From Rickettsiales bacterium (lineage in GTDB: Bacteria; Pseudomonadota; Alphaproteobacteria; Rickettsiales; UBA1997): DNA of 8,997 nucleotides. The stretch lies in the NCBI GenBank assembly GCA_947425005.1, contig CANDYP010000051.1, forward strand, positions 1 to 8,997, read 5' to 3'. A model generated the notes under the pieces. It had not been told where the DNA came from. It saw only the letters and a program-made list of their open reading frames with translations, and did not search any database. Position numbers and translations under genes: made by a program. Of this stretch, positions 5,433 through 8,997 are shown piece after piece; the stretch's first letter is position 1, and every line of letters begins with the position of its first letter.

Positions 5433-5874
5433 TCAATCGCTTGATGAAGAATCTTTAAAAAAAGAACTCGATCCCGTACTCGAAAAATTAGAAGCAAAAG
5501 AAGAAGACAAAGAAAAAGTTCTTCAAATAATTTCCAAACAAATTTCATTTAGCGGACCCCTTCCCCCTCCAGCAGTTTTAAAAGAATATGGCAGGATGAT
5601 TAGGAACGGAGAAGAAAGAATTATGCGGATGGCTGAAATACAACTGAATCACAGAATCGCCATTGAGAATTACGCTGTAAGGGAGGAATTAAAACAGTCC
5701 AGCAGGGGGCAAATTTTCGGATTCACTTTAGGAGTTATTGGAATTATCGGAGCAATTTTTACATCCATCTCAGGACATGATGGAGTTGCGGCAGCCCTAG
5801 CTGGAGCAACAATAGGGAGTTTAGCGGTTGCTTTCGTGATTGGCAAAAAATCTCAATCAGAAACTCAGAAATAA
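5410..5874 (+). CDS. DUF2335 family membrane protein
   Basis: This 154-residue protein has the layout I know for DUF2335 (PF10097): an acidic, probably coiled N-terminus (residues 1-45), the SGPLPPP motif at 48-54, a helix rich in Glu, Arg and Gln (RIMRMAEIQLNHRIAIE, 70-86), RGQIFGF at 99-105, and two C-terminal membrane segments near 103-121 and 126-145 separated by SGHDG, ending in a short basic/polar tail. Both termini probably face the cytoplasm. The function of the family is not established. ATG 5410 overlaps the upstream gene by 23 bases; ATG 5422 (residue 5) is an alternative start. The gene ends only nine bases from the end of coaE on the opposite strand. Confidence 0.85.
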   Translation: MTTEMDSNQSLDEESLKKELDPVLEKLEAKEEDKEKVLQIISKQISFSGPLPPPAVLKEYGRMIRNGEERIMRMAEIQLNHRIAIENYAVREELKQSSRGQIFGFTLGVIGIIGAIFTSISGHDGVAAALAGATIGSLAVAFVIGKKSQSETQK

Positions 5875-5883
5875 TTCAAATGT

Positions 5884-6528
5884 TTAAGTAAGTAATTTGT
5901 GAATCACTTCTTCAACTTGCTTTACTGCATCAGCCTTTGATTTGCTCGCACTAATAACAAAATCTGCTTTTGATTTTCTTTCAGAATTACTGATTTGCTT
6001 TGCGCGAATTTGTTCGAATTTTTTTTCTAAATTCTTCTTCTCGCGGGCGAAATTTTTGGGGTCGGATTTTTTAGCGCGGGCCAAGAAGCGTCTTTTTTGA
6101 ATTGACGGCGGGGCTACAATGGCAAGGATTTGATCGCATTCGTAGCCTGAGGTTTCAAGCAGTAGCGGAATATTTAAAACGGCGATTTTCTTTTTTTCTT
6201 TTCGCGCAACGTTCAAAAATTCTTGGTATTTTTTGCGGACTTTGGGGTGCAGGATTTTTTCTAAAATTTGTAATTTTTGCGCGTCGGCAAAAACAATTGT
6301 GCCTAGAATTTTTCTGTCGATTTTTTGCGCAACAAAACTTGCGGGGAAATTTTTTTTAACTTCTTGGATGGTTGATTGATCTAGCTCGAGCAGCTTGTGA
6401 ACTTCTTTGTCCGCATCAAAAACAGCAGCACCATTTTGGGCAAAAATTTCTGCGACAAAATTTTTCCCCGAAGCAATGCCGCCGGTGAGACCGATTATTT
6501 TAATTCTTGAGGAATCTCTACTTGGCAA
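5884..6528 (-). CDS. coaE: Dephospho-CoA kinase
   Basis: CoaE phosphorylates the 3'-hydroxyl of dephospho-CoA with ATP, the last step of coenzyme A synthesis, in the cytoplasm. The frame gives 214 residues with the P-loop GLTGGIASGKN at 13-23, VFDADKEVH at 36-44 (DxD motif region) and the family block IPLLLETSGYE around 118-128. The C-terminal third is very Lys-rich. The position after the P-loop lysine is Asn23, where Ser or Thr is expected to hold magnesium. The start is uncertain. The frame has no ATG; TTG at 6526-6528 gives an eight-residue extension and a 34-base overlap with manB. The ATT at 6502-6504 sits exactly where homologues have Met (M-KIIGLTGGI). Coupled translation with manB is likely. 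Confidence 0.9.
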   Translation of the reverse strand: MPSRDSSRIKIIGLTGGIASGKNFVAEIFAQNGAAVFDADKEVHKLLELDQSTIQEVKKNFPASFVAQKIDRKILGTIVFADAQKLQILEKILHPKVRKKYQEFLNVARKEKKKIAVLNIPLLLETSGYECDQILAIVAPPSIQKRRFLARAKKSDPKNFAREKKNLEKKFEQIRAKQISNSERKSKADFVISASKSKADAVKQVEEVIHKLLT

Positions 6529-7925
6529 AATTCTAAATGTTTTTTGAGATTATTCTTCAGCACTTCCAACTCTTTTTTCGAAACCGCTTCAGCTCTTGCA
6601 ACCAAGACTGGCTGCGTATTTGAAGCCCGAATCAACCACCAGCCCGTCTTTTCAGCGACGCGAATTCCGTCCACGTCATTAAAAACAATTCCGCTTTTTT
6701 TTAGATTTTCTTTGAGCTCTTCCACAATCAAAAATTTTCTCTCCTCGGTGCAATCAATTCTGATTTCAGGAGTTGAGCAAGTTGTCGGCATTGAGCGACG
6801 CATCTGCGACAAAGATTCTTTCGAGCGCGCCACAATGTTAATGATGCGCACGGCCGCGTAGAGCGCGTCGTCGAAGCCGTAATATTTGTCGGCGAAAAAA
6901 ATGTGGCCCGACATTTCGCCGGCGAGCGGCGATTTGGTTTCTTTCATTTTGGCCTTCACTAGAGAGTGGCCGGTCTTCCACATTAGCGGCTTGCCGCCGG
7001 CTTTGGCGATTTCTTTAAAAAGCACGTCACTGGCTTTCACGTCCGCAATAATCGTGGCGCCGCGGCGATTCTGCAAAATTTCGCGGGCGTAGAAAACCAT
7101 TAGCTGGTCGCCCCACAAAATTTCGCCTTTATTGTCCATTACGCCGATGCGGTCGCCGTCGCCGTCGAAGGCAATGCCGATGTCGCATTGTTGCTCAATC
7201 ACAACTTTTTTTAGCGCTTCGAGATTTTTCGGAACTGTCGGATCGGGATGGTGATTGGGGAAGGTGCCGTCAATGTCGCTGTAGAGCAAAATATGCTCGG
7301 AGGCAATGCGCTCAGTGAGCCTGACCATTACGTTGCCCGCGGCGCCGTTGCCGTTGTCCCACGCAATGCGTAATTCTTTTTTCGGTTTGAAAGTGTCGAT
7401 CTCGTCGAGCAAATGGCTGTCGCTTTCGGCCAGAATGCAGTCGGATAAAATTCTGTCGGCGTAATCTTCTTCAATGTCGCAAGTTTTTTGACTGCCTGTG
7501 GCGTCAATGAAATCAGCCTCTGCGGCGATTTTGCCTAAATTCAAAATATCGTCGCCGTAGAATGGGCGCTCTTTCAACATGATTTTGAAACCGTTGTGAT
7601 CTTTGGGATTGTGCGAACCGGTGACCATTATTCCGGCGTCTTGCTCCAAATGGTAAACCGAGAAATACAGCATCGGCGTTGGCCCTAAGCCGACGTCTGT
7701 AACTTCCAAACCGGATTCAACCAAACCACGAATTAATTCTGCTTTCAGCGCGGGCGAGCTCAGACGGCCGTCGCAAGCCACCGAGATTTTTTTCTTGCCG
7801 CTTTTTTGCAAGAAAGAAGCAAAAGATTTGCCGACAATGAAGGCGTCTTTGTTCAAAAGCGTTTCGTCGTAAATGCCACGAATGTCGTAAGCGCGTAGGA
7901 TTGAAGGGTGGAAGTTGTGAGACAT
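6495..7925 (-). CDS. manB: Phosphomannomutase/phosphoglucomutase
   Basis: This is an alpha-D-phosphohexomutase that interconverts 6-phospho- and 1-phospho-sugars (mannose and probably glucose), feeding GDP-mannose or glucose-1-phosphate into envelope polysaccharides. The 476 residues show all four family domains: start FHPSILRAYDIRG (5-17), the phosphoserine loop VTGSHNPKDHNGFK at 101-114 with catalytic Ser104, the metal loop DGDGDR at 254-259, the sugar-binding loop GEMSGHIFF at 336-344, and the C-terminal phosphate-binding loop RASNTQP at 433-439. Mannose versus glucose preference cannot be told from sequence, so the symbol is tentative (algC/pgm-like is equally fair). ATG 7923-7925 is the start, with an AT-rich leader lacking a Shine-Dalgarno. 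The stop TAA lies inside the 5' end of coaE, so the two form an operon. Confidence 0.92.
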   Translation of the reverse strand: MSHNFHPSILRAYDIRGIYDETLLNKDAFIVGKSFASFLQKSGKKKISVACDGRLSSPALKAELIRGLVESGLEVTDVGLGPTPMLYFSVYHLEQDAGIMVTGSHNPKDHNGFKIMLKERPFYGDDILNLGKIAAEADFIDATGSQKTCDIEEDYADRILSDCILAESDSHLLDEIDTFKPKKELRIAWDNGNGAAGNVMVRLTERIASEHILLYSDIDGTFPNHHPDPTVPKNLEALKKVVIEQQCDIGIAFDGDGDRIGVMDNKGEILWGDQLMVFYAREILQNRRGATIIADVKASDVLFKEIAKAGGKPLMWKTGHSLVKAKMKETKSPLAGEMSGHIFFADKYYGFDDALYAAVRIINIVARSKESLSQMRRSMPTTCSTPEIRIDCTEERKFLIVEELKENLKKSGIVFNDVDGIRVAEKTGWWLIRASNTQPVLVARAEAVSKKELEVLKNNLKKHLEFCQVEIPQELK

Positions 7926-7948
7926 AAATTTGAATTATTTGTGAGTTT

Positions 7949-8060
7949 GAGGCTGGAAACATGGACCCCGGAACAAGTCCGGGGTGACAGTGTGGGAAGA
8001 GATTTCTCCCCCCTCTCAGTGTCACCCCGGACTTGTTCCGGGGTCTATGTTTCCAGCCTC
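7949..8060. repeat. 112-bp long inverted repeat with a hairpin in each arm
   Basis: The arms 7949-7989 and 8020-8060 are 41-bp reverse complements with one mismatch (ATGGAC against ATAGAC) around a 30-nt centre. Each arm carries its own smaller hairpin, ACCCCGGA-ACAAG-TCCGGGGT or its complement. The outer ends are GAGGCTGGAAACAT. The element fills the gap between the thiG stop (four bases away) and the manB leader. No T-run follows on the minus strand, so it is not a classical terminator, although such a stem in mRNA could slow polymerase or protect the thiG 3' end. The CCCGGACTTGTTCCGGG core resembles palindromes I recall from several alphaproteobacterial genomes. Confidence 0.9.
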
Positions 8061-8064
8061 GTAG

Positions 8065-8868
8065 TTAATTATTAATTTTTCCAACTATTGGACTTGAAGC
8101 AGAACCGAATTTTTTTACTTCCATCCTGCCAGCCAAATAAGCGGCACGACCGGCCTCAATGGCGAGTTTCATGGCGTGGGCCATGAGGATTGGGTTGCGG
8201 GCTTTGGCGATTGCGGTGTTCATTAGCACGCCGTCGCAGCCGAGTTCCATTGCGATTGCGGCGTCCGAGGCAGTGCCGACTCCGGCGTCAACCAAGACCG
8301 GAACTTTGGATTGTTCGACAATCAATTCAATGTTGAGACGGTTTTGAATTCCCAGGCCGGAACCAATTGGAGCCGCTAGTGGCATGATGGCGCAGCATCC
8401 GATCTCTTCTAATTCTCTTGCCACGATTGGATCATCCGAGGTGTAAACCATGACGTCGAACCCGTCTTTAATCAGTAATTCCGCGGCTTTGATGGTTTCG
8501 ACAACTTTGGGGTAGAGGGTTCTTTCGTCAGCTAAAACTTCGAGTTTAACCAAATTCCAACCTCCCGCGGCACGGGCTAAACGCAAGGTACGCACGGCGT
8601 CGTCTGCTGTGAAGCATCCTGCGGTATTTGGTAAATAAGTGAATTTTTTGGGATCGAGGAAGTCTTGCAACATTGGTTCGCCTTTCTTCTCGATGTTGAC
8701 GCGACGCACTGCGACGGTAACGATTTCGGCGCCGGAGGCGTTAATTGCGGCTGCTGTTTCTTGGAAGTCTTTGTATTTGCCAGTACCGACCAAAAGGCGG
8801 GAAGTGAATTGGCGGCCGGCTACTGTGAAAAAATCTGAATTGGTTGGGAGAGGTTGGAGAATGGTCAT
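8065..8868 (-). CDS. thiG: Thiazole synthase
   Basis: ThiG builds the thiazole ring of thiamine from deoxyxylulose 5-phosphate, dehydroglycine and sulfur carried on ThiS thiocarboxylate, in the cytoplasm. The 267-residue product is a TIM barrel of normal length. Visible landmarks are LLVGTGKY at 25-32, NTAGCFTADDAVRTLRLARAA at 81-101, KLEVL at 108-112 with Lys108 as the Schiff-base lysine, MPLAAPIGSGLGI at 162-174 and VDAGVGTASDAA at 193-204 (phosphate-binding loops). ATG 8866-8868 is the start, preceded by an AT-rich stretch with TTAGTAAAA written twice and no Shine-Dalgarno. ThiS, thiO or thiE would be expected nearby but are not in the window. A C6/G6 inverted-repeat element lies 44 bases upstream of the start. 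Confidence 0.96.
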   Translation of the reverse strand: MTILQPLPTNSDFFTVAGRQFTSRLLVGTGKYKDFQETAAAINASGAEIVTVAVRRVNIEKKGEPMLQDFLDPKKFTYLPNTAGCFTADDAVRTLRLARAAGGWNLVKLEVLADERTLYPKVVETIKAAELLIKDGFDVMVYTSDDPIVARELEEIGCCAIMPLAAPIGSGLGIQNRLNIELIVEQSKVPVLVDAGVGTASDAAIAMELGCDGVLMNTAIAKARNPILMAHAMKLAIEAGRAAYLAGRMEVKKFGSASSPIVGKINN

Positions 8869-8912
8869 TTTTTTACTAATTTTACTAACGAGGTGTTGTC
8901 TGAGGTAGGGAC

Positions 8913-8997
8913 GAGAAACCCCCCTACCCCCCTTATCAGGGGGGCTTTGATCGAGCTCAGTCTAAGCCCCCCTGACAAGGGGGGTAGGGGGGTTTCT
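8913..8997. repeat. Inverted-repeat element, family C6/G6, copy C (cut by window end)
   Basis: The arms 8914-8947 and 8964-8997 are reverse complements with one mismatch around the 16-nt loop TGATCGAGCTCAGTCT. The sequence is nearly the same as copy B, including GACGAGAAAC at the left edge, and in the same orientation. The last visible base still pairs, so the element may extend beyond the window. It lies upstream of thiG on the side where its promoter, or the end of the preceding gene, should be. Confidence 0.9.

Noticed and set aside
2155..8868. Alternative genetic code with TGA as a sense codon
   Set aside because: All genes end in TAA, which raised the idea, but no conserved gene here has an internal in-frame TGA, and full-length standard translations fit the families.

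Overview
The window looks like part of the chromosome of a moderately AT-rich, Gram-negative (diderm) bacterium, most likely an alphaproteobacterium. The evidence is as follows. The FtsW protein carries wording I associate with alphaproteobacterial FtsW (a GAEAKGAKRWI block, a FPHVEDRINKFLD block, and PDAHTDFIFA followed by the KGMTLPFISYGGSS block). argH is followed at once by a tiny LptM/YifL-like outer-membrane lipoprotein, an arrangement typical of alphaproteobacteria. The phosphomannomutase begins FHPSILRAYDIRG like alphaproteobacterial homologues. Keeping argH and thiG suggests a lineage that makes its own arginine and thiamine rather than a stripped-down intracellular parasite. The taxonomic call is inference from motif memory and was not searched.

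Layout from left to right. Positions 1-1311 (minus) hold the 5' part of an unrecognised, serine-rich, apparently cytoplasmic protein that runs off the left edge; its reading frame is broken by one in-frame TAA at 1162-1164. Positions 1312-2154 carry no credible gene. They are a repeat island with hairpins, a duplicated 74-bp unit, two 22-nt palindromes and a nested 125-bp inverted-repeat element. Then come ftsW (minus, 2155-3318), a divergent intergenic region containing a second copy of the inverted-repeat element, argH (plus, 3585-4979) and the 43-residue lipoprotein gene (4981-5112). A two-gene module (5190-5874, plus) encodes a small unknown protein and a DUF2335-type membrane protein. The minus strand then carries coaE (5884-6528) overlapping the end of manB (6495-7925), an unrelated 112-bp inverted repeat (7949-8060), thiG (8065-8868), and a third copy of the C6/G6 inverted-repeat element cut by the right edge.

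The genes are mostly housekeeping: septal peptidoglycan synthesis (ftsW), the last step of arginine synthesis (argH), sugar-phosphate supply for envelope polysaccharide (manB), the last step of CoA synthesis (coaE) and thiazole formation for thiamine (thiG). They do not form one pathway. The only tight coupling visible is manB-coaE, argH-lipoprotein and the DUF2335 pair.

The most unusual content is the intergenic palindromic DNA. At least three sequence families of hairpin repeats are present, two of which share one design: a long inverted repeat in which each arm is itself a smaller hairpin. Other points of interest are the in-frame stop in the left-hand gene, the missing ATG and odd P-loop of coaE, the DUF2335 module, and the lack of any recognisable Shine-Dalgarno sequence or any stop codon other than TAA in the complete genes.
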